A DNA stretch of 64,000 nucleotides from Streptomyces albicerus. Lineage in GTDB: Bacteria > Actinomycetota > Actinomycetes > Streptomycetales > Streptomycetaceae. The stretch is from contig NZ_VWMY01000008.1 of the NCBI RefSeq assembly GCF_008905045.1, forward strand, positions 139,787-203,786, written 5' to 3'. Numbering within the stretch: the first letter of the stretch is position 1; each line of letters opens with the position of its first letter. The position numbers were made by a program, and so were the translations under genes. Positions 31,561-38,532 of this stretch are shown piece after piece. The notes under the pieces are model-generated. The model saw only the letters and a program-made list of their open reading frames with translations, was not told the DNA's origin and searched no databases.

Positions 31561-32046
31561 TCACGGCCGTCGGCCGGACATGATGCGGTACATCGAGCCC
31601 GGGGACCCGACCGGCTCTCGCACCATGAACACATCGACCGGGTCCTCGGTTTCGAGGGTGAAACCGTGCCGCTCGTAGAGCCGCCGGGCGGGGCTGCCCC
31701 GCAGGACGTTCAGCCGGACTCTGACGGCATCGCGGTCGCACTGCGCCAACAGCCCGCTCAGCACGGCGGAGCCGATGCCCCTGCCCTGGAGACGGAGGGC
31801 CAGATAGAAGTGCTCCAGCCAGTGGGCGTCCTCGGCCGGCCGCAGCGTGACACAGCCGGCGAAGACTCCGTCCACCTCGATCACCCGGGTATATGCGGGA
31901 ACGAACCCGTCCCGCAGGCGCTGCCGCACCCGGTGCTCGTCGAACCGGCCCAGGCGCTCCAGATCGTCCCTGAGCACGGCGGCCCGCAGTTCGGCCACGG
32001 ACTCGACGTCGCTGTCCGCCGCCGCCCGTATCCGCCATGCGCTCAT
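31561..32046 (-). CDS. GNAT-family N-acetyltransferase
   Basis: A 161-residue GNAT enzyme that would transfer an acetyl group from acetyl-CoA to an amine. The N-terminus WRIRAAADSDVESVAELRAA and the CoA-binding motif A (LEHFYLALRLQGRGIGSAVL, the R/Q-x-x-G-x-G/A pattern) are clear. The tail RLYERHGFTLETEDPVDVFM is the typical motif B. The acceptor is unknown. The ATG at 32046 is preferred because the conserved start lies there; no strong ribosome site is seen. It runs convergent to the TetR gene and in the same direction as the AhpD-like gene upstream, 68 bases away. Confidence 0.88.
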   Translation of the reverse strand: MSAWRIRAAADSDVESVAELRAAVLRDDLERLGRFDEHRVRQRLRDGFVPAYTRVIEVDGVFAGCVTLRPAEDAHWLEHFYLALRLQGRGIGSAVLSGLLAQCDRDAVRVRLNVLRGSPARRLYERHGFTLETEDPVDVFMVREPVGSPGSMYRIMSGRRP

Positions 32047-32114
32047 GATCGCGATGCTATCGCCGCCCGCGGCCGGCGCCCTCGACGCGTACGGCACCGG
32101 CCAGGTGCTCCCGG

Positions 32115-32588
32115 TCAGCCGAACTGGCCGGGCTGGTAGTCGCCGGCGGGCTGCTGGATCATGACGTTCCCGCGGTTGAAGGCGTTGATGATGGCGATGG
32201 CGGACACCAGGTCGGCGAGCTGGTCCTCGTCGTAGTACTTGGCGGCGTTCGCCCAGGCCTCGTCCGTGACCCCGCCGGCCGCGTCGGCGATGCGGGTGCC
32301 CTGCTCCGCCAGTTCCAGCGCGGCGCGCTCGGCGTCGGTGAAGACCGTGGCCTCCCGCCAGGCCGCGACCATGTGGAGGCGCTGCGCGGTCTCCCCGGCG
32401 TGCGCGGCGTCCTTGGTGTGCATATCGGTGCAGAAGCCGCAGCCGTTGATCTGGCTGGCGCGCAGCCTCACCAGTTCCAGCGTCGCGGCCGGCACGGTCG
32501 AGTCCGCGAGCGTCTTGCCCGCCGTGACGAGGTGCTTCAGGGCCTTGGCCGCGACCGGGCTGGCCATGATGTTCAACCGAGCATCCAT
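32115..32588 (-). CDS. AhpD-like carboxymuconolactone decarboxylase-family protein
   Basis: A 157-residue alkylhydroperoxidase-like protein. The redox-type motif INGCGFCTDMHTKDA (C-x-x-C followed by His) is the AhpD core, and the flanking helices (LELVRLRASQ before it, QRLHMVAAWREA after it) fit the CMD fold. It may reduce peroxides with a thiol partner or act in an unknown redox step. The ATG at 32588 has AGGAGTGCACC upstream. Lone genes of this type are often controlled by a neighbouring sigma factor, but none is visible here. Confidence 0.88.
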   Translation of the reverse strand: MDARLNIMASPVAAKALKHLVTAGKTLADSTVPAATLELVRLRASQINGCGFCTDMHTKDAAHAGETAQRLHMVAAWREATVFTDAERAALELAEQGTRIADAAGGVTDEAWANAAKYYDEDQLADLVSAIAIINAFNRGNVMIQQPAGDYQPGQFG

Positions 32589-32687
32589 GGTGCACTCCTG
32601 TGTCGTTGTTGGTGGTTACACCTCTTTGACGGACCGGCTCGGCACGATGTGACACGACCGAATGTGACGTGGGTCTCGCCCGGGAAC

Positions 32688-33476
32688 TCAGGATCCGTCC
32701 TTCTGACACCGCGGGCACCACACCGTGCCGCGGCCTGCCACACGGGACCGGCGCAGGGAGTCACCGCAGCGCGGGCAGGTCGGGTCGGGGTCGTCGCGGT
32801 GGCCGGTGAGCCAGGAGTCGCGCGGCGGTACACAGCCGGCGGTGACCGCGGAACGCAGGGTGCGGCGCATGTGTGCGTACAGGCGCCGGCGTTCGGCCTC
32901 GGTGAGATCGCTCGCCCGGTCGGTGGGGCGCAGCCCGGCGCGCCACAGGATCTCGTCGGCGAGCAGATTGCCGAGTCCGGCCAGGACGGACTGGTCGGTG
33001 AGTACGGTCTTGACGCGGCCGCGGTGCGTGGACAGCGCGTCCTCGAACTCCGCACGGTCCACCGCCATCGCGTCGGGGCCCTGCCCGTCCAGCAGCCGTA
33101 CGACATCGGAGTCGTCGTCGGCCAGCCAGAGACCCTGCAGCTTGCGCTGGTCCCGGTAGCGGAGCTGACGGTCGCCGCCCACGGTGAACAGGACGCGGTC
33201 GTGGGCCTCGGGCGCATCGTCGGGATGGCCGCAGACCAGCTGACCGGTCATGCCGAAGTGCAGGACGAGGGTGGGGCCGCCGGTGTGGGCGAGCAGCCAC
33301 TTCCCGTGCCGCTCCGGCTCGGTGAACCGCCGGCCTTCCAGCGCGTCGCGCAGCCGCCGCGCGCTCACCCCGTGCAGGACGCCCGCGTCGCGCACGTCGA
33401 CGCGTCGGATGACCCTGCCCTTCGCACAGGATTCGAGCACCTTCCGAAATCCCTCGACGTCCGGCAGCTCTGGCAT
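32688..33476 (-). CDS. Fpg/Nei-family DNA glycosylase
   Basis: A 262-residue formamidopyrimidine-DNA glycosylase/endonuclease VIII-type repair enzyme. The mature N-terminus PELPDVEGF gives catalytic Pro2 and Glu3. The helix-two-turn-helix region (LAGLGNLLADEILWRAGL) and a C-terminal zinc finger (CPRCGDSL ... CPRCQKDGS) are present. It would excise oxidised bases and cut at the resulting abasic site. I start at the ATG at 33476, since Pro must follow the initiator Met; the open frame upstream is not used. The lesion preference between 8-oxoguanine and oxidised pyrimidines cannot be assigned by eye. Confidence 0.92.
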   Translation of the reverse strand: MPELPDVEGFRKVLESCAKGRVIRRVDVRDAGVLHGVSARRLRDALEGRRFTEPERHGKWLLAHTGGPTLVLHFGMTGQLVCGHPDDAPEAHDRVLFTVGGDRQLRYRDQRKLQGLWLADDDSDVVRLLDGQGPDAMAVDRAEFEDALSTHRGRVKTVLTDQSVLAGLGNLLADEILWRAGLRPTDRASDLTEAERRRLYAHMRRTLRSAVTAGCVPPRDSWLTGHRDDPDPTCPRCGDSLRRSRVAGRGTVWCPRCQKDGS

Positions 33477-33719
33477 GGGGTGCGTCCTCTCTCGTCCACT
33501 CTCGTCTACGTTCCCAGAACGGGACAAAAACCCCCTCTTCAGGATGCCCCCGGCAGTGACAAGCGCGGTAACTACCGCCGGGTAGCTGGAGAGATCTCGT
33601 GGAAGGACGACAACGACGTCACTCCTGTCGCTTTTTCCCCTCCCGTTGAGTTAGACATTTCCCGAACACCCATTGACCAGTGGGGTGTTGACGGCACATC
33701 AGCACGAGGGGGAACACAC

Positions 33720-35486
33720 TTGATTTCGCCAGAACACGACTCGTCCGGCCGGGGCAGTCGCTTGGCCCGGGCCCACCGGCTCGGGCACCGGTCCGGGTCC
33801 GGTTCGCGGGCGCGGAGCGGTTTCGCGCGTCTGAGGATCGCCGGAGCCGCTGCGGCAGCGACCGCCTTCGTCGTCGCGGGGGCGGGGACCCAGGCGATGG
33901 CCGCCGAGACGGCCCAGAAGACCACGACGTCCCCGAGAGCCACTGCGGCCTCGATGATCACTACGGCCTCGCAGGACGCGCCTCCGGTGCCGTCCCTCGC
34001 CTGGTCCGACTGCCAGGGCGGCTTCGAGTGCGCGAGCGCCGACGTGCCGCTGGACTACCGCGACCCGCAGGGCCGCACGATCACCCTGGCCGTGATCCGC
34101 AAGAAGGCCACGGACCAGGCGAAGCGGAAGGGCACGCTCTTCATGCAGCCGGGCGGGCCCGGCAACTCCGGAGTGGACTTCGTCCGCAACAACCACGCGG
34201 ACCTGCCGGCCGCCCTCCGCGACTCGTTCGACGTCTTCGGATACGACGTACGCGGCGTCGGGCGCAGCTCGGCGCTCCAGTGCTGGGACGACCAGCGCTA
34301 CACCCAGGCCGTCACCCAGGCCAAGGGCGTCCCCGGCCCGGGCTCCTTCGGTCCGGCCCTGCGCGAGGCCGCCGACTTCGACCAGGCATGCGTGGACAAC
34401 TCGGGCGAGCTGCTCCCGTACGTGGGGACCGAGTACGTCGCCCGCGACATCGACCTGCTGCGTCAGGCCCTGGGCGAGGACCAACTCACCTACTACGGAC
34501 GGTCGTTCGGCACCTACATCGGCACCGTCTACGCCGCCATGTTCCCGGACCGGGTGCGCGCCCTGGCACTCGACGGAGCGTACGACCCGGTGCACTACGC
34601 CAACCGGCCCTACGCCTATGACCGTCCCCAATACCTGGCCCTGGACGGCGCGATGAGCCGCTTCCTGGACTGGTGCGCCGCCGACCAGGCCACCTGCGGG
34701 TTCGGCGACGGCGATCCCCGGGCGGCGTTCGAGCAGCTCAAGCGCGACCTGGACGCCAATCCGGTGCCGACCGCGAACGGCGGCCAGGCGAACGGCTACA
34801 CGCTCGTCTACCGCCTGATGTTCAACATCAACGAGGGCAAGGTCATCTGGCCCTCGCTCGGCGAGGCCCTGCGCAAGGCCCAGCAGCGCGACAACACCTC
34901 CTTCCTGCTGCGGCCGCCGTCCCCGGCCAGCTTCGACTTCCTGGGTCCGAACGTGGTGGTCGAGTGCGTCGACCGGGACTACCCGCGTGACCTCGGCCGG
35001 CTGAAGCGGAACGTCACAGCCAATGCCAAGGCGGCGCCGCTGCTCGGCCCGGCCATGGCGTACGGTCCGCCGACCTACGACCACCAGCACGCCACCGCCT
35101 GCGTCCAGTGGCCCGGCGAACGCGTCAGCCGCTACGACGGCTCGTACCGAGCGAAGGGCTCCGCGCCGATCCTCGTCGTCGGCACCACCGGCGACCCGGA
35201 CACCCCGTACCAGGACGCGGTGGCCCTGTCCCGGCAGCTCGACAACGCCTCGCTGCTCACGTTCAAGGCCGAGGGACACACCGCCTTCGGCAGGAGCGCC
35301 TGCGCGACGGACGCGGTCACGAGCTACCTGGTGGATCTGAAGGTCCCGGGCCGGGGCGCGACCTGCGCGGACGAGACCCAGCCGCCCTCCGCCACGCCCA
35401 GGGTGGCCCCGCCCGGCACGACGCTCGGTGAACTCCGCAACGGCGTCGACGAGCGCATCGACCGCATCGGCCCCGCCCTGCGCTGA
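33720..35486 (+). CDS. Secreted S33 tripeptidyl aminopeptidase (alpha/beta hydrolase)
   Basis: A 588-residue exported serine peptidase of the SlpD/E-like tripeptidyl aminopeptidase group. An Arg/Ser-rich N-region and hydrophobic stretch (about 46-61, ending TQAMA) form the export signal. The alpha/beta-hydrolase core has MQPGGPGNSGVDFV (oxyanion region) and nucleophile S262 in YYGRSFGTYIG. Likely acid D492 or D494 lies in GTTGDPDTPY, with H520 in EGHTAFG. Cysteines in the lid likely form disulfides. The start is TTG at 33720, with GAGGGGGAA upstream. It degrades peptides from the N-terminus outside the cell. It ends at a perfect terminator. Confidence 0.88.
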   Translation: MISPEHDSSGRGSRLARAHRLGHRSGSGSRARSGFARLRIAGAAAAATAFVVAGAGTQAMAAETAQKTTTSPRATAASMITTASQDAPPVPSLAWSDCQGGFECASADVPLDYRDPQGRTITLAVIRKKATDQAKRKGTLFMQPGGPGNSGVDFVRNNHADLPAALRDSFDVFGYDVRGVGRSSALQCWDDQRYTQAVTQAKGVPGPGSFGPALREAADFDQACVDNSGELLPYVGTEYVARDIDLLRQALGEDQLTYYGRSFGTYIGTVYAAMFPDRVRALALDGAYDPVHYANRPYAYDRPQYLALDGAMSRFLDWCAADQATCGFGDGDPRAAFEQLKRDLDANPVPTANGGQANGYTLVYRLMFNINEGKVIWPSLGEALRKAQQRDNTSFLLRPPSPASFDFLGPNVVVECVDRDYPRDLGRLKRNVTANAKAAPLLGPAMAYGPPTYDHQHATACVQWPGERVSRYDGSYRAKGSAPILVVGTTGDPDTPYQDAVALSRQLDNASLLTFKAEGHTAFGRSACATDAVTSYLVDLKVPGRGATCADETQPPSATPRVAPPGTTLGELRNGVDERIDRIGPALR

Positions 35487-35510
35487 CCCGCCCCACACCG
35501 ACCGACATCC

Positions 35511-35542
35511 GAGGCGCCGGGCCCTTCGCGGCCCGGCGCCTC
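35511..35542 (+). terminator. Intrinsic terminator of the peptidase gene
   Basis: Perfect 13-bp stem (35511-35523 with 35530-35542) around a CTTCGC loop. Confidence 0.92.
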
Positions 35543-35679
35543 GCCGTCTTCCGCTGCTCCGGCGGACCCGACGGTCAGGCCAGGACGTACCAGCTCCCCC
35601 TCCCCGCCCCGGCGTGCAACCTTCTGGCATACCTGTCCGTCTCACCTCATATCAGCTCTACACGACCAAGGGGGACATC

Positions 35680-36255
35680 ATGAGACGAATAGGAGCGGCA
35701 TTGGCGGCGCTCGCCCTCGCGGGCACCATGCTGGGCGTGGGCGCGAGCACCGCGGGCGCGGCCCCGGTGACCACTGCACCTGCCACGGCCTGCCCGACGG
35801 GCTGGGGCAGCGGCGCCAAGGGCGGCGTCACCGCCGGCGCCCTACCGCTGGAGAACATCAGGACCGGCCGGCACAACTGCTTCGACCGCATGGTGTTCGA
35901 CGTCCCCGGCGGCGGTGCCATCGGCTACTACGTCAGCTACGTCGCCCGGCTCCACCAGGCCGGCTCCGGCAACTACATCCCGGTCGGCGGCGGAGCCGTA
36001 CTCGAGGTCCGTGTCGCCGCGCCGAGCTACGACCCGGAGAGCGGCGCAGCCGCATACCCGGGACGGGTGGCCCGCCCCCTCCCCGGAGTGGACATCGGCG
36101 GATACCGCACCTTCAAGGACACCCGGTTCGCCGGCAGCTTCGAGGGCGAGACGCAGATCGGTCTCGGCGTCCGCGCCCGACTGCCGTTCCGGGTGGTCCA
36201 GCTGCCCGACCGCCTGGTGGTCGATGTGGCGCACAGCTGGACGAGCAGCCGCTGA
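35680..36255 (+). CDS. Secreted AMIN-like domain protein
   Basis: A 191-residue exported protein. Residues 1-27 are a signal peptide (MRRIGAALAALALAGTMLGV, ending TAGAA). The mature domain resembles the AMIN-like family of actinobacterial secreted proteins: CFDRMVFDVPGGGAIGYYVS, an internal GGGAVLEVRVAAPSYD, and the closing FRVVQLPDRLVVDVAHSW. Two cysteines (CPTGW and NCFDR) may pair. AMIN-type domains bind cell-wall or periplasmic proteins; no enzyme motif is present. The ATG at 35680 has AAGGGGGAC upstream and a terminator follows the gene. Confidence 0.8.
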   Translation: MRRIGAALAALALAGTMLGVGASTAGAAPVTTAPATACPTGWGSGAKGGVTAGALPLENIRTGRHNCFDRMVFDVPGGGAIGYYVSYVARLHQAGSGNYIPVGGGAVLEVRVAAPSYDPESGAAAYPGRVARPLPGVDIGGYRTFKDTRFAGSFEGETQIGLGVRARLPFRVVQLPDRLVVDVAHSWTSSR

Positions 36256-36276
36256 CCTCGCCACACGCGTTCATCG

Positions 36277-36303
36277 GGGGAGCCGGCGCCAGGCCGGCTC
36301 CCC
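36277..36303 (+). terminator. Intrinsic terminator after the AMIN-like gene
   Basis: Perfect 11-bp stem (36277-36287 with 36293-36303), GGGGAGCCGGC pairing with GCCGGCTCCCC around a 5-base loop. Confidence 0.9.
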
Positions 36304-36444
36304 TCCGCGAAGCCTTCGATAAGACCATGTATTACATCTTCAGAATTTCATCGACCATGCACTGTCATCCGATACTCAAGATAATCTCCGCTGACGGATA
36401 TTCCCCCGAATGCCCGATGCCTTGCGCCGCATGAGGCTCGTTAG

Positions 36445-36756
36445 GTGGTCGTGACTTGGAAGCAAAAGCATGCCGGTGAGGCTCATCCGCTCCTCTCGCA
36501 TCAGAGTGCCTCCGGGGAACCGGAACAGCGGATCCTCTCTCCAGCTGATCAGACCGCTACGGAAAGCAGCACCGTCTGTGATGAGTCGGCCGGCGGAAGA
36601 GTGAGCTTCAAGCACTGCTCGGACCTGCTTGAGGACTTCCTCAAAGCCATCAGCCGGATGGAAAGTGAATACCTAAGGGCCGCGACGGAGGAACATGACA
36701 CCGTAAGCGCAGTCGCCGCCCGGCCCAAGGCTCGCACTCTGAATGAAGCATCCTGA
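36445..36756 (+). CDS. Hypothetical protein of the A+T-richer patch
   Basis: A possible 103-residue protein with a GTG start. The first 30 residues are basic and unconserved-looking. The second half (CDESAGGRVSFKHCSDLLED, then FLKAISRMESEYLRAATEEH) is helical and protein-like, so the true start may lie further in. Base composition here is visibly lower in G+C than in the surrounding genes, as in the gene that follows 49 bases later in the same direction. I do not recognise the family. An opposite-strand frame also exists, so the call is tentative. Confidence 0.4.
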   Translation: MVVTWKQKHAGEAHPLLSHQSASGEPEQRILSPADQTATESSTVCDESAGGRVSFKHCSDLLEDFLKAISRMESEYLRAATEEHDTVSAVAARPKARTLNEAS

Positions 36757-36805
36757 ACCGGAGCGCGGAGGGGTCGAATATGGACTGGACTCGGGATGAG
36801 ATTCG

Positions 36806-37498
36806 ATGAGAACCGACTATGACGCGGTAAACGAACACCCTGAATACACTCAGCCGCTTGAGGCGCAGCACATCTGGCAAGTCCCTGATCCGGCGATCCC
36901 GTCGGACGAATGGGATCCGGATGAAGAGCTGGCTCAGATGCTGTACACGACGCCCAGCGTGGATCCCGTTCCCGCTCCTCCTCCGCTGGACAGCCAAAAG
37001 CGCCCGCATCGCACGGTCAGCCGACGGCGGCCCCGGCCAGGGGTTCACTTCCTTTCCGGAAACCCGAGAGTCGTCACCGTTGCGATCCTGATCACGCTGA
37101 TCACCATGTGCGCGGTGACGATGCTGAGCTGGTCCATCTCTTATTCGTACGACCAGCTGCGCACCATTGCTCTACTGGTGGTGTCGGAGAGGTTGGCGCA
37201 ATGGTGGCCACTGACGGTGTACGGGCCGTGGCTCGTGGCGGGTTTATCCATCCTGCGGGCATCCGTTCAGCACCGAACCGCTCGGCGGTCCTGGGCTGTG
37301 ATGCTCATCGCCTCCGGGACGGCGGTGGCTCTGTGCATCGGCCAATCATCGAATTCCCTCCTGGCAATGGTGATCGTCGGGATTCCGCCGATCACCGCTC
37401 TGGCGTGTTTCCGTGAACTCGTCGGCCAGTTCTCGCCCCGGCACGGCCCTCGGCATGCCGCTGACACCGTGAACGCGTCCAAGCAGCCAAGGCCGTAG
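36806..37498 (+). CDS. DUF2637-like membrane protein, probably from an integrative element
   Basis: A 230-residue protein. The first 90 residues are acidic and Pro-rich without recognised motifs. The C-terminal half has about four transmembrane helices, including VVTVAILITLITMCAVTMLS and the segment WWPLTVYGPWLVAGLSILRA, which matches the DUF2637 family found near transfer and replication genes of actinomycete integrative elements. The ATG at 36806 has a weak GGGATGAG ribosome site. A+T content is raised, as in the preceding small gene. No integrase, replication or transfer gene is present here, so this may be an isolated remnant that is still intact. Confidence 0.65.
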   Translation: MRTDYDAVNEHPEYTQPLEAQHIWQVPDPAIPSDEWDPDEELAQMLYTTPSVDPVPAPPPLDSQKRPHRTVSRRRPRPGVHFLSGNPRVVTVAILITLITMCAVTMLSWSISYSYDQLRTIALLVVSERLAQWWPLTVYGPWLVAGLSILRASVQHRTARRSWAVMLIASGTAVALCIGQSSNSLLAMVIVGIPPITALACFRELVGQFSPRHGPRHAADTVNASKQPRP

Positions 37499-37609
37499 GC
37501 AGTCGCGGCGGGCCCTCGTCCGCAGGCGGCAGTACGCCAACTGCTCGAGCAGCGCCCGCACTTCGGCCGATATGACCCCGTCGTCCCGTCGAGCCGGGAT
37601 CGTAGGGGC

Positions 37610-38440
37610 ATGGAAGAGCAGCGATTCGACGTGTGGGCGTCCGGAGCCGCGTACGAGCGGTACATGGGTCGGTGGAGTCGGGCGGTCGCGGAGGAGTTCA
37701 CGGTGTGGCTCGACCGCGGGGGCGATCTGCGGTGGCTGGACGTGGGATGCGGTACCGGTGTGCTGTCGGCGGTGGTGGCCGCCCGGTGCCGCCCCCGGGT
37801 CGTGGTGGGATGCGACCGGTCCGAGGGGTTCGTGGGCGCGGCCCGGGCCACGGGCTCCGCGCCGGCGCACTTCGTGGTGGCGGACGCGATGTCGCTGCCC
37901 GTGCGCGGGGGCTCGTGCGACGTGGCGGTCAGCGGTCTGACGCTGAACTTCCTTCCCGAGCCGGCGGCGGCCGTGGCCGAGATGGCCCGAGTGGTTCGTC
38001 CGGGCGGCCTGGTCGCCGCGTATGTGTGGGACTACGCGGACGGCATGGGCTTCCTGCGCCGGTTCTGGGATGCGGCCGTCGAGGTCGACCCGTCCGCGGC
38101 GGCGCTGGACGAAGGCCGCCGTTTCTCCGGATGCCGGCCGGAACCGCTGCGCGCGATGTGGGCCGACGCGGGTCTCGTGGACGTGTCGGCCACGCCGATC
38201 GAAGTGCCCACCGTCTTCGCCGACTTCGCCGATCTGTGGGAGCCCTTCCTGGCAGGTCAGGGCCCGGCACCGGGCTACGTCGCCGCCCTCGCGCCGGCCG
38301 GCCGCGACCGGGTGCGCGACGCGCTCGCCGCGGCTGTCCCCGGGCGGCCGGACGGTTCGGTCGCGCTCACCGCACGGGCCTGGGCGGTGCGCGGCCGCAG
38401 GCCGGTGGCCGGCCAGAGCCCGGCTGCCGGGTCCGGGTGA
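37610..38440 (+). CDS. Class I SAM-dependent methyltransferase
   Basis: A 276-residue methyltransferase. Motif I is LRWLDVGCGTGVLSAV, with the acidic loop in VVVGCDRSEGF, motif II VADAMSLP and motif III LPEPAAAVAEMARVVRPGG, all typical of the Methyltransf_11 group. N-terminal residues FDVWASGAAYERYMGRWSR are shared with a common actinobacterial subfamily of unknown substrate. The ATG at 37610 lacks a clear ribosome site. The gene runs directly into a tandem 19-bp repeat array and is convergent with the large SpoIIE-type protein gene. Confidence 0.88.
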   Translation: MEEQRFDVWASGAAYERYMGRWSRAVAEEFTVWLDRGGDLRWLDVGCGTGVLSAVVAARCRPRVVVGCDRSEGFVGAARATGSAPAHFVVADAMSLPVRGGSCDVAVSGLTLNFLPEPAAAVAEMARVVRPGGLVAAYVWDYADGMGFLRRFWDAAVEVDPSAAALDEGRRFSGCRPEPLRAMWADAGLVDVSATPIEVPTVFADFADLWEPFLAGQGPAPGYVAALAPAGRDRVRDALAAAVPGRPDGSVALTARAWAVRGRRPVAGQSPAAGSG

Positions 38441-38532
38441 GACCTGCGGGTCCGGGCGAGACCTGCCGATCCGAGCGAGACCTGCGGACCCGGGCAAGAC
38501 CTGCGGACCCGGGCAAGACCTGCGGGTCCAGG
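38438..38532. repeat. Five 19-bp tandem repeats between convergent genes
   Basis: Units at 38438-38456, 38457-38475, 38476-38494, 38495-38513 and 38514-38532, consensus CGAGACCTGCGGACCCGGG, with few differences. The array begins inside the stop of the methyltransferase and ends at the stop codon of the leftward gene. There are no spacers, so it is not a CRISPR array. Confidence 0.92.

Noticed and set aside
36376..36615. Leftward 79-codon frame in the A+T-richer patch
   Set aside because: No ribosome site or family motif; the rightward frame continues better toward the DUF2637 gene.
38438..38532. Regular 19-bp repeats as a possible CRISPR array
   Set aside because: The units are directly adjacent with no spacers, and no cas gene is present.
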